Source: Emticicia sp. CRIBPO (lineage in GTDB: Bacteria; Bacteroidota; Bacteroidia; Cytophagales; Spirosomataceae). Taken from it: a DNA stretch of 64,000 nucleotides. The translations under genes and the position numbers were made by a program. The stretch covers positions 248,001-312,000 of the forward strand of contig NZ_JAAAKV010000006.1 in NCBI RefSeq assembly GCF_009905725.1, in the 5' to 3' direction. Shown here in pieces: positions 1 to 7,958 of this stretch (position 1 is its first letter; every line of letters starts with the position of its first letter). The notes below the pieces were generated by a model, which saw only the letters and a list, made by a program, of their open reading frames with translations, ran no database searches and had not been told where the DNA came from.

Positions 1-2
1 TT

Positions 3-182
3 GATAATACTCAGTTTATGAGGATCCACAAGTCTCATATCGTTAACCTCAATAATATCGTAAGGTACATCAGGGGTGAAGGAGGATGGGTAGAGATGAA
101 GGACAAAAGTGAGATACCGGTTTCCAGGAGGTTGAAAAGTGAACTGCTGCAGAGGTTAACGCGGGAGCAGCATGCCGTTTAG
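3..182 (+). CDS. LytTR-family response regulator, C-terminal fragment (5' end outside window)
   Basis: An open frame runs from the window edge to a TAG at 180-182. Its 59 residues match the end of a LytTR DNA-binding domain: FMRIHKSHIVNL, then YIRGEGGWVEM, then IPVSRRLKSEL. The His-Lys-Ser-His-hydrophobic-Val-Asn order and the ISRR-like tail are typical of AlgR/LytR regulators. The receiver domain and the partner kinase would lie to the left. No start can be assigned. The family is clear; the regulated process is unknown. Confidence 0.8.
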   Translation, partial: DNTQFMRIHKSHIVNLNNIVRYIRGEGGWVEMKDKSEIPVSRRLKSELLQRLTREQHAV

Positions 183-280
183 AAAGTAGTTCCCGCAGTT
201 CAGAAAACGGAGTTGCTTTAAGTACACAGGAGGTTATACTTTTGGTGAAAGTCTATTTTTTCACCTTAAACCTCATAAAC

Positions 281-643
281 ATGACTAAATCAGCCAAATC
301 TGTCCTGTTTTTCAGCTACTACCTTTTTATTGTCGGACTCGAACTGCTTTTTATCCCCGACTTCTTCACCAAAACAGCCCGGTTACCACAGGCCAATGAA
401 CCTTATATCAGGGTGGTTGGGGCCCTGGCCTTCATTATAGGTCTGTATTATCATCAATCTGCCAAAAACAATCTCATTCCGTTTTTAAAGGCCTCTATTC
501 TCGGACGCTCTTTTTATTTCCTTTCGGCTGCAGGTCTCGTGGTTTTCAAAATTGCCCCGTCGGTATTTATCGCCTTTGGTCTTATTGATCTGCTAGGGGC
601 CATATGGACCTGGACCTGTCTGAAAAGCGAAGGGCACATGTAA
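281..643 (+). CDS. Small four-helix membrane protein, unknown function
   Basis: A 120-residue protein with about four hydrophobic segments, roughly at residues 7-28, 41-59, 70-90 and 95-115. I do not recognise a named family. I chose the ATG at 281. An in-frame TTG at 242 would add 13 residues and sits 8 nt after a perfect AGGAGG (228-233), so the longer form is possible. Bacteroidota rely little on Shine-Dalgarno pairing, which favours the ATG in AT-rich sequence. The next gene starts 44 nt downstream on the same strand, so the two may be cotranscribed. Confidence 0.55.
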   Translation: MTKSAKSVLFFSYYLFIVGLELLFIPDFFTKTARLPQANEPYIRVVGALAFIIGLYYHQSAKNNLIPFLKASILGRSFYFLSAAGLVVFKIAPSVFIAFGLIDLLGAIWTWTCLKSEGHM

Positions 644-687
644 AGTCTTGTATAATAACTTCCATTTATTTTAATACATCATCCATT

Positions 688-1107
688 ATGAAAAAAATTA
701 TCTTTTCTCTTATTCTTCTTACCGCGATAAAAACAACATTTGCCCAAAGCAAGGCAGAGCAAATGTTTCAGGCGACAGTCAGTGAATTCCAGGCGAATCC
801 GGCCAAAGCGATTCGCGAAAGGGCATCCGATGATTATGTTCTCATCTCATCAAGCGGTTACATGATAGACAAGGCTAAAACTGAAGCTATCTTTAAAAAT
901 GTGAATTCTGTGTCCGTCAGTTTTACAAATCTGAAAGTGAGGCAAACCGGCCTGATAATAATCGTCACCGGAAAAGAACATGCCGTGAGACACCACTCCG
1001 ACGGCACTCCCGACCTCGCCATTGACTATCTGTCGACATATGTTTACGAAATCAAAGGGGACCATCTGATATACCTGAGCGGCCATCACACTAAACCTGC
1101 CCCCTGA
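688..1107 (+). CDS. Secreted NTF2/SnoaL-like protein (DUF4440-type)
   Basis: A 139-residue protein starting at the ATG at 688. Residues 1-19 form a signal peptide (MKKIIFSLILLTAIKTTFA, cleavage before QSK). The rest resembles the cone-shaped NTF2/SnoaL fold: an N-terminal helix, then SDDYVLISSSGYMIDKAKT, then strands ending in a YVYEIKGDHLIYLSGHHT segment. Related proteins in Bacteroidota are annotated as DUF4440 or nuclear transport factor 2 family proteins of unknown substrate. The open frame extends upstream to 604, but that part overlaps the preceding gene and lacks a signal peptide. It probably acts in the periplasm; the function is unknown. Confidence 0.6.
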   Translation: MKKIIFSLILLTAIKTTFAQSKAEQMFQATVSEFQANPAKAIRERASDDYVLISSSGYMIDKAKTEAIFKNVNSVSVSFTNLKVRQTGLIIIVTGKEHAVRHHSDGTPDLAIDYLSTYVYEIKGDHLIYLSGHHTKPAP

Positions 1108-1159
1108 AAGAAGAGCATCCCGGAGCGATGGAATTAAAACCCATCACCGGTTTCAAGTC

Positions 1160-2014
1160 TTATCCTTTCCCCAGATAAAACTCCACCAACTCTTCAATAG
1201 GGCTTTTGACTATTTTGCCTACGGAGACTTGTCTCTGAGCTGCGGCTTCGCGGATAAAATCTGCGTAGTAATGGGCAATAGAGCCCGCAAAACCTACTTC
1301 ATGTTTCTGATAATCCGGGTATTTGACAATGTATTTATCCAGGAACAACAGGAATGAATTCATGATCAGTGAATGCATGAATGCGTCTGTCCTGTGTTCA
1401 GAAACAAAAGTTGAAAAAGAAGCAAAATACCGGTTGGGAAAAGGCTGCCGGTAGGCATGATCAATAATAGTAATGCGGTCTATTACCCCATATTTTTCTT
1501 CAAAAATTGTTCTCAGACTTTCAGGCAGTTCTTTATGCAGATAAGCCAGGATCAGGCTCTTGCCGAGGTGCCCCCCGCTGCCTTCATCTCCCAGCCAGAA
1601 ACCGAGTGGTGGTACCTGGAAAGCAATTTTTTCACCATCAAAAAAACAGGAGTTGGAACCGGTACCTAAAATACAGGCAATGCCCTGCCCTTCTCCGAAT
1701 ACTGCCCTGGCTGCCGCCACCACATCGCTGTAGGTCTCTACTTTTTTACAACCCGTGAAAACATCGGTAAGGGCATCCGCCATAATTTTACCTTTTATTT
1801 CGTCGGTAATCCCTGTGCCGTAATAATAGATTTCCTTCACACCTTCCACCTCGCTGATAAAGGGCTTCAAAGTCTCAAGCAACACCCCTGTTATTTCTTC
1901 ACGGGTTTGAAAATAGGGGTTAAACCCCGGAGTTTGAACCTTTTGTACAGATTTGTTCTTATCTATAAGTCTCCAATCAGTTTTTGTGGAGCCACTTTCG
2001 GCAATTAATATCAT
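1160..2014 (-). CDS. BadF/BadG/BcrA/BcrD-type ATPase, N-acetylglucosamine kinase-like
   Basis: A 284-residue ASKHA-fold ATPase. The N-terminal phosphate-1 loop is ILIAESGSTKTDWRLID, the phosphate-2 region is ILGTGSNSCFFDG near residue 115, and GFWLGDEGSGGHLGK follows near residue 138. These motifs define the Bacteroidota branch usually annotated as BadF-type ATPase or N-acetylglucosamine kinase, which phosphorylates amino sugars in the cytoplasm. The length is normal for the family. It is transcribed away from the M16 peptidase gene, with a 71 bp divergent spacer. The nearby glycosylasparaginase and fucosidase genes would release GlcNAc-containing products, so a GlcNAc salvage role is plausible but inferred. 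Confidence 0.8.
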   Translation of the reverse strand: MILIAESGSTKTDWRLIDKNKSVQKVQTPGFNPYFQTREEITGVLLETLKPFISEVEGVKEIYYYGTGITDEIKGKIMADALTDVFTGCKKVETYSDVVAAARAVFGEGQGIACILGTGSNSCFFDGEKIAFQVPPLGFWLGDEGSGGHLGKSLILAYLHKELPESLRTIFEEKYGVIDRITIIDHAYRQPFPNRYFASFSTFVSEHRTDAFMHSLIMNSFLLFLDKYIVKYPDYQKHEVGFAGSIAHYYADFIREAAAQRQVSVGKIVKSPIEELVEFYLGKG

Positions 2015-2045
2015 ATTTTTTTTATCTAAATCAAGATTTGAGCCG

Positions 2046-2053
2046 TACCTTTG
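2046..2053 (+). promoter_or_regulatory. Candidate -7 element (TACCTTTG) for the M16 peptidase gene
   Basis: An exact match to the Bacteroidota -7 consensus TAnnTTTG, placed 32 nt before the ATG at 2086. I see no convincing -33 TTG at the expected distance, so this rests on one element and its position. Confidence 0.4.
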
Positions 2054-2085
2054 TTAATTATTTTTTGGAATTTTGAATACTGAAA

Positions 2086-3318
2086 ATGTCTGAATATCAG
2101 CTTTATACCTTGTCTAACGGCATACGAATTGCCCACAGGCAAGTGACCAATACAAAAATCGTTCATTGTGGTATCATGTTGGATATCGGTAGCCGTGATG
2201 AACTGCCCCATCAAACAGGACTGGCCCACTTTTGGGAACACATGGCTTTCAAAGGTACAAAAAAACGTAAATCATACCATATTATCAACAGGCTGGAAGC
2301 GGTAGGCGGTGAATTAAACGCCTATACCACCAAAGAAAAGGTCTGTTTTTATGCCTCCCTACTCGATATCCATTTTGAGAAATCGGTGGAATTACTTTGT
2401 GATATCACTTTCAACAGCATTTTTCCTGAAAAACAGATTGAGAAAGAAAGAGGGGTGATCCTGGAAGAAATGTCTATGTACCTTGATTCTCCGGAAGACT
2501 CGATCCAGGATGATTTCGATGCCCTGCTTTTTCCGGAACACCAGTTAGGTGCCAATATCCTCGGTACCCAGGAGAGTGTGAAGTCTTTTTCAAAAAAGCA
2601 CCTGCAGGATTTCATCGCAGAAAACCTGGATACTGAGAAAATCATCTTTTCGGTAGTCGGAAATATTGATGCCAAAAAAGCTTTCAAGGTCATCGAAAAA
2701 TACCTGAGAGATATTCCTAAAGTGAAAAACACTAAAACCAGGCTGGCCCCGAGCCTGTATGTCCCTCAGCAGCAATTCATCAAAAAACAGATCAACCAGG
2801 CTCATTCTGCCATCGGGAGACCTTCTTATTCATTAAAAGATAAAAACAGACTGCCGTTTTTCACCCTTATCAACCTTTTGGGCGGACCGGGGATGAATTC
2901 AAGATTTAACCTCAGCCTGAGAGAAAAATACGGTCTTGTTTACAGCATAGAAGCCAATTTCACCACCTATCTTGACAGCGGTTTCCTGGGCATTTATTTC
3001 GGAACCGACCCTCAGAACCTTGAAAAAGCCCATAAACTGATTGATAAGGAAATGAAACTCCTGAGAGAAAAGAAACTGGGCGGACTGCAGCTTAAATCCC
3101 TGAAAGACCAGCTGATGGGACAGCTCGCTATGGCCGAAGAAGGCAACCAGGGTTATATGCTGATGATGGCGAAGAGTATTCTTGACCTGGAAAAAATAGA
3201 AAGCCTTCAGGATATTTTTGACGATATCAATGCCATTAAATCAGAAAAACTACTGGAACTGGCCAATGAGATGTTTGCCGAGTCACAGATGAGCCGTCTG
3301 ACATTTTTACCTGAATAA
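2086..3318 (+). CDS. M16-family (insulinase-like) zinc peptidase
   Basis: A 410-residue protein with the inverted zinc motif HxxEH at residues 48-52 (HFWEH) and the third ligand Glu128, exactly 76 residues further on as the family requires. The second half (from about residue 190) has the M16 C-terminal-like fold with the usual R/Y-containing region near NSRFNLSLREKYGLVYSI. The length fits the single-chain M16B group that includes mitochondrial-processing-peptidase-like proteins such as YmxG. There is no signal peptide, so a cytoplasmic location is likely. A Trp replaces the common Leu in the HFLEH motif. It converges with no gap on the next gene. Confidence 0.9.
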   Translation: MSEYQLYTLSNGIRIAHRQVTNTKIVHCGIMLDIGSRDELPHQTGLAHFWEHMAFKGTKKRKSYHIINRLEAVGGELNAYTTKEKVCFYASLLDIHFEKSVELLCDITFNSIFPEKQIEKERGVILEEMSMYLDSPEDSIQDDFDALLFPEHQLGANILGTQESVKSFSKKHLQDFIAENLDTEKIIFSVVGNIDAKKAFKVIEKYLRDIPKVKNTKTRLAPSLYVPQQQFIKKQINQAHSAIGRPSYSLKDKNRLPFFTLINLLGGPGMNSRFNLSLREKYGLVYSIEANFTTYLDSGFLGIYFGTDPQNLEKAHKLIDKEMKLLREKKLGGLQLKSLKDQLMGQLAMAEEGNQGYMLMMAKSILDLEKIESLQDIFDDINAIKSEKLLELANEMFAESQMSRLTFLPE

Positions 3319-3948
3319 TCAGAATCCGAGGATCTGCTCCACCCTTTGCTTTAATTCAGTCACTGGCCGGGCAATTTCTTCAAACTCAGTACCAAACCTG
3401 CGGGTAAGTCCGATATCCGTCACATGGATGATCCGGGACTCCTCCCCCAGCAGCCCGGTTACGACAATTTCTGCTGCTTCAAGGCAGGTTTCTTCATCTA
3501 TTTCAGATAGGTTTTCTGCTTCCAGCGTTATACTGACGGTTTGTCCCGGATCCGGCAATAGCATAAACCGCCATCCGGAAGCATCTATTTCACGATACGC
3601 CAGTTTTTCGTCATAAATACCGAAAGTAAGGTCCCAGTTTTCTGCGGGGCGGCAGTACTTAAACTCCCAATGTGTCAGTTCAGGCGAATAACTGATCAGT
3701 TTTCTTGAGAGTTTAAGCAATTCCCTGCTCCTGTTCGGAGAGATGGTAAATGAATATTGTTTATAAAACCCCGGTTCAATATCCCACGTAAAAGTCCCGA
3801 TTTCCAGCACTTTGTTGTCAAATATCCTGACAAGATGTTCTTTGTTGGCTTCCGTTCCATGTTCAAGAGCCTTGCGGATCAGTTCGTCGTTTTTGACGAA
3901 CCACCTCCAGAACTTTTGAATCTTGTCATCAATATCAGGGTTTTCCAT
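3319..3948 (-). CDS. Conserved-looking cytoplasmic protein, unknown function
   Basis: A 209-residue soluble protein that I do not recognise. It begins with a charged helical segment (DDKIQKFWRWFVKNDELIRKA) and contains a Trp- and Tyr-rich centre near residues 95-130 (THWEFKYCRPAENWDLTFG). The acidic C-terminal half ends in a short helix. No signal peptide or membrane segment is visible. Its start lies 3 nt after the end of the TspO-like gene, so the two probably form an operon. Its stop directly abuts the stop of the M16 gene on the other strand. Confidence 0.6.
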   Translation of the reverse strand: MENPDIDDKIQKFWRWFVKNDELIRKALEHGTEANKEHLVRIFDNKVLEIGTFTWDIEPGFYKQYSFTISPNRSRELLKLSRKLISYSPELTHWEFKYCRPAENWDLTFGIYDEKLAYREIDASGWRFMLLPDPGQTVSITLEAENLSEIDEETCLEAAEIVVTGLLGEESRIIHVTDIGLTRRFGTEFEEIARPVTELKQRVEQILGF

Positions 3949-3951
3949 TTT

Positions 3952-4425
3952 TTAATTTAATTTCCAGATGGCTGCGTTCAACACCGAAGCAAAGCTAACC
4001 CATAAAATATAGGGAATCAATAAATAAGCCGCCACTTTTCTCACTTTATAAAAAGTAAAGATGGTATACACAATGGCCAGCCACAGCAGGACGATATTCA
4101 CAAAAGCCCAGTCGGGGCGATGGAAATAGAAGAACATAAAGCTCCAGGCAAAATTCAGGATCAGCTGAACGCCGTAAATTTGTGTGGCGTTTGACCGGAT
4201 ACCATCAGAAGATGATTTCCAGACAATAAACATAGCTATGCCCATAAGAAGATATAAACCCGTCCAGACAGGGCCAAAGATGCTGTTGGGAGGATTAAAA
4301 GAAGGTTTGTTGATCGTTGAATACCAACCTGAAATATTATCAGTAGTAACCACACCCGCAATGCCACCGAGGGCAAGCGGAATAGCGATAGACACAATAA
4401 GCGGAAGAATGTTTGAAGGTTTCAT
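3952..4425 (-). CDS. TspO/MBR-family membrane protein
   Basis: A 157-residue integral membrane protein with five predicted helices. It carries the TspO signature GWYSTINKPSFNPPNSIFGP near residues 31-50, followed by VWTGLYLLMGIAMF, and an Ala-Trp/Asn-rich motif LNFAWSFMFFYFHRPDWAF in helix 3. TspO proteins bind porphyrins and related tetrapyrroles and act in stress regulation. The aromatic-rich surface and the length are typical. It is followed 3 nt downstream by an unknown gene that may depend on it functionally. Confidence 0.9.
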   Translation of the reverse strand: MKPSNILPLIVSIAIPLALGGIAGVVTTDNISGWYSTINKPSFNPPNSIFGPVWTGLYLLMGIAMFIVWKSSSDGIRSNATQIYGVQLILNFAWSFMFFYFHRPDWAFVNIVLLWLAIVYTIFTFYKVRKVAAYLLIPYILWVSFASVLNAAIWKLN

Positions 4426-4643
4426 GCTGTTATTATTATTTTATGGTGGGAAATGGTAAAAAACTGTTCCTGAATTTTAACTCCGGAGGCAGCCCATATG
4501 TTTCCGGTTCCTGATGTAAACCCCCTTTTTCAGGTCCTGCTTTTAGTATCCGGAACTCAAAAAAACTCACTTACCCACCTGCAACATAAATTTATCCTGC
4601 AAAATCTGACTTTTGTTACATTCATATTTTATGCTAAGATATA

Positions 4644-4674
4644 AAATAAAAAAAGAGCAGAAAAATTTCCTGCC
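4644..4674 (-). terminator. Rho-independent terminator for the gene at 4703-5293
   Basis: Read on the minus strand, GCAGGAAA pairs with TTTTTCTGC (one mismatch) and is followed by CTCTTTTTTT. It lies about 30 nt beyond the stop codon. Confidence 0.6.
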
Positions 4675-4702
4675 CCTTCTGAGTTGTGCTTCATTACTTT
4701 TC

Positions 4703-5293
4703 TTACAAAAGATTCTTTATAGTATCGGTGATACCGGTCAACTGATTTTTCAATAACGGCTCTGTAGCTTTGGCTGCAATCCCGCCCTTCTCCATCTTAC
4801 CGACCGTCCCGAGGGCAGTGCTTACAAGTGTACCGAGTTTTTGTCCGGAGCCACTCCCCAGAACAGACATTCCGGCCTGAATCAACCCTAGGTTACTTTT
4901 CAGTCCGGCGGCCTGACCAATCAGACTGGAGCCGCTTCCCAGCAAACTGCTTATTTTACCCGCTCCCAGCAACACTTTTATGGTACTCACAATCTTTCCC
5001 AATGCGTTCTTCTGAACAAGCCCCTTTGAGGCCAGCGGAATGAGCTGCTTAAGTAACCCGGCCTGGCTCAGCAGTTTTTTACCAAAAGAATTCTTTGTTT
5101 CGCCGGCCTGAGCCTCTACCCCCGAGGCTGCTGAAGTTAAAACTTTCGCCAGGTTGTCTTTATCGCCTTTGGCCTGAAGGCTTGTGGCACTGTCCAGTAA
5201 CCTAATAAGATCTGCCGTTTGAGCAAAAGAAAACTGGCTAAGAAAAAGTCCGAAGACTAAAAATCCCGATCTGACAAATTTGTGTATTCCCAT
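4703..5293 (-). CDS. Secreted Gly/Ser/Leu-rich helical protein, unknown function
   Basis: A 196-residue protein with a clear signal peptide (residues 1-24, ending FSQFSFAQ). The mature part is low in aromatic residues and rich in Leu, Gly, Ser and Ala. It has several amphipathic stretches with repeated LGSGS-like turns (GAGKISSLLGSGSSLIG, SVLGSGSGQKLG). It resembles small DUF2780-like exported proteins, but I cannot assign a family. It is a single gene with its own terminator and is divergent from the GH125 gene. Confidence 0.55.
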   Translation of the reverse strand: MGIHKFVRSGFLVFGLFLSQFSFAQTADLIRLLDSATSLQAKGDKDNLAKVLTSAASGVEAQAGETKNSFGKKLLSQAGLLKQLIPLASKGLVQKNALGKIVSTIKVLLGAGKISSLLGSGSSLIGQAAGLKSNLGLIQAGMSVLGSGSGQKLGTLVSTALGTVGKMEKGGIAAKATEPLLKNQLTGITDTIKNLL

Positions 5294-5409
5294 TTATTAA
5301 AATATTTTTTTTATTTGACGTGAAACTTGATAACTTGTCACATATTATTTCATATTTATTTACACCATTCCTAAAGTTTCAATACTGCAGTAGCCTGACA
5401 ATATTCAAA

Positions 5410-6828
5410 ATGACACAAGACAGAAGACATTTCATAAAAACAGCAGCATTATCAGCCTCCGGTGTTCTTTTATCAAGATTTTCATACGCCGCAGACTTCC
5501 CCCAGGTGAGGATAGTCCAGGCTCAGAGAAAGTTCAACAGCGAAATCATTGAATCGACGATAAAAAGGATCAGGTCAAAAGTTAAGAACCAGGAGATCGG
5601 CTGGTTATTTGAGAACTGTTTTCCGAATACACTGGATACAACGGTTAATTTTTCTCAGAAAAATAACCGTCCGGACACCTTTGTCATCACCGGAGATATA
5701 CATGCCATGTGGCTGAGAGACAGTACGGCACAAGTCTGGCCTTACTTGCCGCTCATTAATGAAGACGCCAGGCTCAAAGACCTTCTGGCAGGTGTAATCA
5801 ACCGTCAGACGGCCTGTATCCTTATCGACCCTTATGCCAATGCCTTCAATGACGGCCCCGGCAAATCAGAATGGCTGACGGATCATACCGACATGAAACC
5901 GGAACTTCATGAGCGTAAATGGGAGCTCGATTCCCTGTGTTATACCGTGCGGCTGGCCTATCATTACTGGAAAACCTCGGGAGATGTTTCCTGTTTTGAT
6001 GAAAACTGGAAAAAGGCGGCTCAACTGATCATCAAAACCTGTAAAGAACAGCAGAGAAAAGTAGTGAGAGGGCCTTATAAATTCGGCCGTACCACCTCAT
6101 GGTCTACTGACACTGTGCCTGGTAACGGTTATGGTAACATTACTAAACCTGTGGGCATGATCCATAGTATTTTCAGGCCTTCTGATGATGCTACCTTGTA
6201 TCCTTTCCTGGTTTCTTCCAATCTTTTTGCCGTGGTATCGTTCCGCCAGCTGGCAGAGATATCAGAAACTGTACTGAAGGATGCTGCTTTTGCTGCCGAG
6301 TGTAAAGAACTGGCCAATGAAGTCGAAACCGCCATTAAAAAATATGCAGTAGTGGACCATCCGAAATACGGAAAAATCTACGCCATGGAAGTAGACGGCT
6401 TTGGCAATGCCCTGTTTCAGGACGATGCCAATGTACCCAATTTGCTGAGCTTGCCTTATCTGGGAGTAGTTTCGGATAAAGACAAACTCTATAAGAACAC
6501 CCGCAAGTTTGTGCTGAGCGAAGACAACCCCTATTTCTTCAAAGGCAGGGCTGCCGAAGGCCTCGGAAGTCCGCATACCCTCATCAATCAGATCTGGCCG
6601 ATGGGCATCATCATGAGAGCGATGACCTCTACTGAAGACGCTGAGATACTTGCCCAGGTAGAACTTCTCAGGAAAACCCATGCCGGCACAGGTTTTATGC
6701 ATGAATCCTTTGACAAAGACAATGCTTCCGTGTTTACAAGAAAATGGTTTGCCTGGGCTAATACCCTTTTCGGTGAACTGATCCTCAAAATTGAAAAAGA
6801 AAGACCATATCTGTTCGATAAATTCTAA
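5410..6828 (+). CDS. GH125 exo-alpha-1,6-mannosidase (DUF1237)
   Basis: A 472-residue glycoside hydrolase of family 125. Members remove non-reducing alpha-1,6-linked mannose without a metal ion. Typical motifs are FENCFPNTLDTT, then GDIHAMWLRDSTAQVWPYLP near residue 95, then IFRPSDDATLYPF and a C-terminal HESFDKDNASVFTRKWFAWA. The (alpha/alpha)6-barrel length is normal. The start is the ATG at 5410, because it gives a twin-arginine-like leader (DRRHFIKTAALSASGVLL); the open frame extends to 5320 without one. It is the first gene of a four-enzyme run that acts outside the cytoplasm, and the genes downstream point to N-glycan substrates. Confidence 0.88.
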   Translation: MTQDRRHFIKTAALSASGVLLSRFSYAADFPQVRIVQAQRKFNSEIIESTIKRIRSKVKNQEIGWLFENCFPNTLDTTVNFSQKNNRPDTFVITGDIHAMWLRDSTAQVWPYLPLINEDARLKDLLAGVINRQTACILIDPYANAFNDGPGKSEWLTDHTDMKPELHERKWELDSLCYTVRLAYHYWKTSGDVSCFDENWKKAAQLIIKTCKEQQRKVVRGPYKFGRTTSWSTDTVPGNGYGNITKPVGMIHSIFRPSDDATLYPFLVSSNLFAVVSFRQLAEISETVLKDAAFAAECKELANEVETAIKKYAVVDHPKYGKIYAMEVDGFGNALFQDDANVPNLLSLPYLGVVSDKDKLYKNTRKFVLSEDNPYFFKGRAAEGLGSPHTLINQIWPMGIIMRAMTSTEDAEILAQVELLRKTHAGTGFMHESFDKDNASVFTRKWFAWANTLFGELILKIEKERPYLFDKF

Positions 6829-6849
6829 ACTAAAATCAAAGAGAGTATT

Positions 6850-7893
6850 ATGCAATCAAGAAGAAAATTCATCCGCGGGGCCGCATTCAGCTGGTCGGCT
6901 CTGAGCATCCCGATGCTTTCATTTGCGAAGAAAGCGGCGGTAACGAAACCTATCGTGGTTTCAACCTGGGACAGTGGTCTGGCTGTGAATGCTGAAGCCT
7001 GGAAAGTATTGGGTAAGTCAGGAAAAGCAATTGACGCGGTCGAAGTAGCGGCCAACTCCATCGAAAATACCATCAACTGTTGCGTAGGTCTTGGTGGAAA
7101 CCCCGACCGTGACGGCAAAGTGACACTTGACGCCTGTATCATGGATGAAAAAGCCAACTGCGGATCTGTGGCCTTCCTGGAAAAAATCAAAAATCCTATT
7201 TCTGTAGCCCGCAAGGTCATGGAAAAAACACCGCACGTCATGCTGGTAGGTGAAGGAGCCCAGCAGTTTGCTTTGGAAAACGGGTTTACCAAAGAGTCAG
7301 GGGCACTTTCTGCAGATGCGGAAAAGACCTATAAAGAATGGCTTAAGAAATCAGAATACAAGCCTGTGATGAATATAGAGCAACAGCAGATCAAAGCGAA
7401 AAAGGGGCACGGGCCTTTTGCTCCGAATTATTTTGAAGACGGCTCATTTAACCACGATACCATGGGTACTATTGCCCTTGACAATTCGGGAGACCTTTCG
7501 GGAGCCTGCACCACGAGCGGTATGGGCTTCAAAATGAGAGGCCGGGTCGGAGACTCTCCCATCATCGGTGCGGGGTTGTTCGTCGATAACGAAATTGGTG
7601 CTGCCACCTCATCAGGACAGGGTGAAGAAGTCATCAGGGTTTGCGGCACTCACCTGGTAGTAGAAATGATGAGAGCGGGTAAAACACCTAAAGAAGCCTG
7701 CAAAATCGCAGTAGAGCGTATCATCAAAATCAACCCGGAAAAGGCCAGAGACTTCCAGGTAGGTTTTATTGCGATCAACAAAAATGGTGAATACGGGGCC
7801 TATTCTATCCAACCGGGATTCAGCTATTCCGTGACCAAAGCAGACGACGGCGGTAAGGTTTACATGGCAGAAAGTCATTTTGCTAAAAAATAA
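6850..7893 (+). CDS. N4-(beta-N-acetylglucosaminyl)-L-asparaginase (glycosylasparaginase)
   Basis: A 347-residue Ntn hydrolase that cleaves the GlcNAc-Asn bond of N-linked glycopeptides. The precursor splits itself between Asp203 and Thr204 in the motif NHDTMGTIALD, and Thr204 becomes the nucleophile. The substrate-loop sequence GMGFKMRGRVGDSPIIGAG follows as in the family, as does GAATSSGQGEEVIR. The N-terminus is a twin-arginine-like leader (SRRKFIRGAAFSWSALSIP), which suggests export to the periplasm. It starts 21 nt after the GH125 stop, so the two are almost certainly cotranscribed. Together with the fucosidase it points to intact N-glycopeptides as food. Confidence 0.92.
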   Translation: MQSRRKFIRGAAFSWSALSIPMLSFAKKAAVTKPIVVSTWDSGLAVNAEAWKVLGKSGKAIDAVEVAANSIENTINCCVGLGGNPDRDGKVTLDACIMDEKANCGSVAFLEKIKNPISVARKVMEKTPHVMLVGEGAQQFALENGFTKESGALSADAEKTYKEWLKKSEYKPVMNIEQQQIKAKKGHGPFAPNYFEDGSFNHDTMGTIALDNSGDLSGACTTSGMGFKMRGRVGDSPIIGAGLFVDNEIGAATSSGQGEEVIRVCGTHLVVEMMRAGKTPKEACKIAVERIIKINPEKARDFQVGFIAINKNGEYGAYSIQPGFSYSVTKADDGGKVYMAESHFAKK

Positions 7894-7918
7894 TCAATTA
7901 TTCAAAATATCCATTCTT

Positions 7919-7945
7919 TCAGGCCGGCAATAACCACCGGCCTGA
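7919..7945. other. Intergenic hairpin between glycosylasparaginase and fucosidase genes
   Basis: TCAGGCCGG (7919-7927) pairs perfectly with CCGGCCTGA (7937-7945) around a 9-nt loop. No T-tract follows, so it is not a classical terminator. It may stabilise mRNA ends or mark a processing site within the operon. Confidence 0.4.
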
Positions 7946-7958
7946 TACCTTAAAATTT

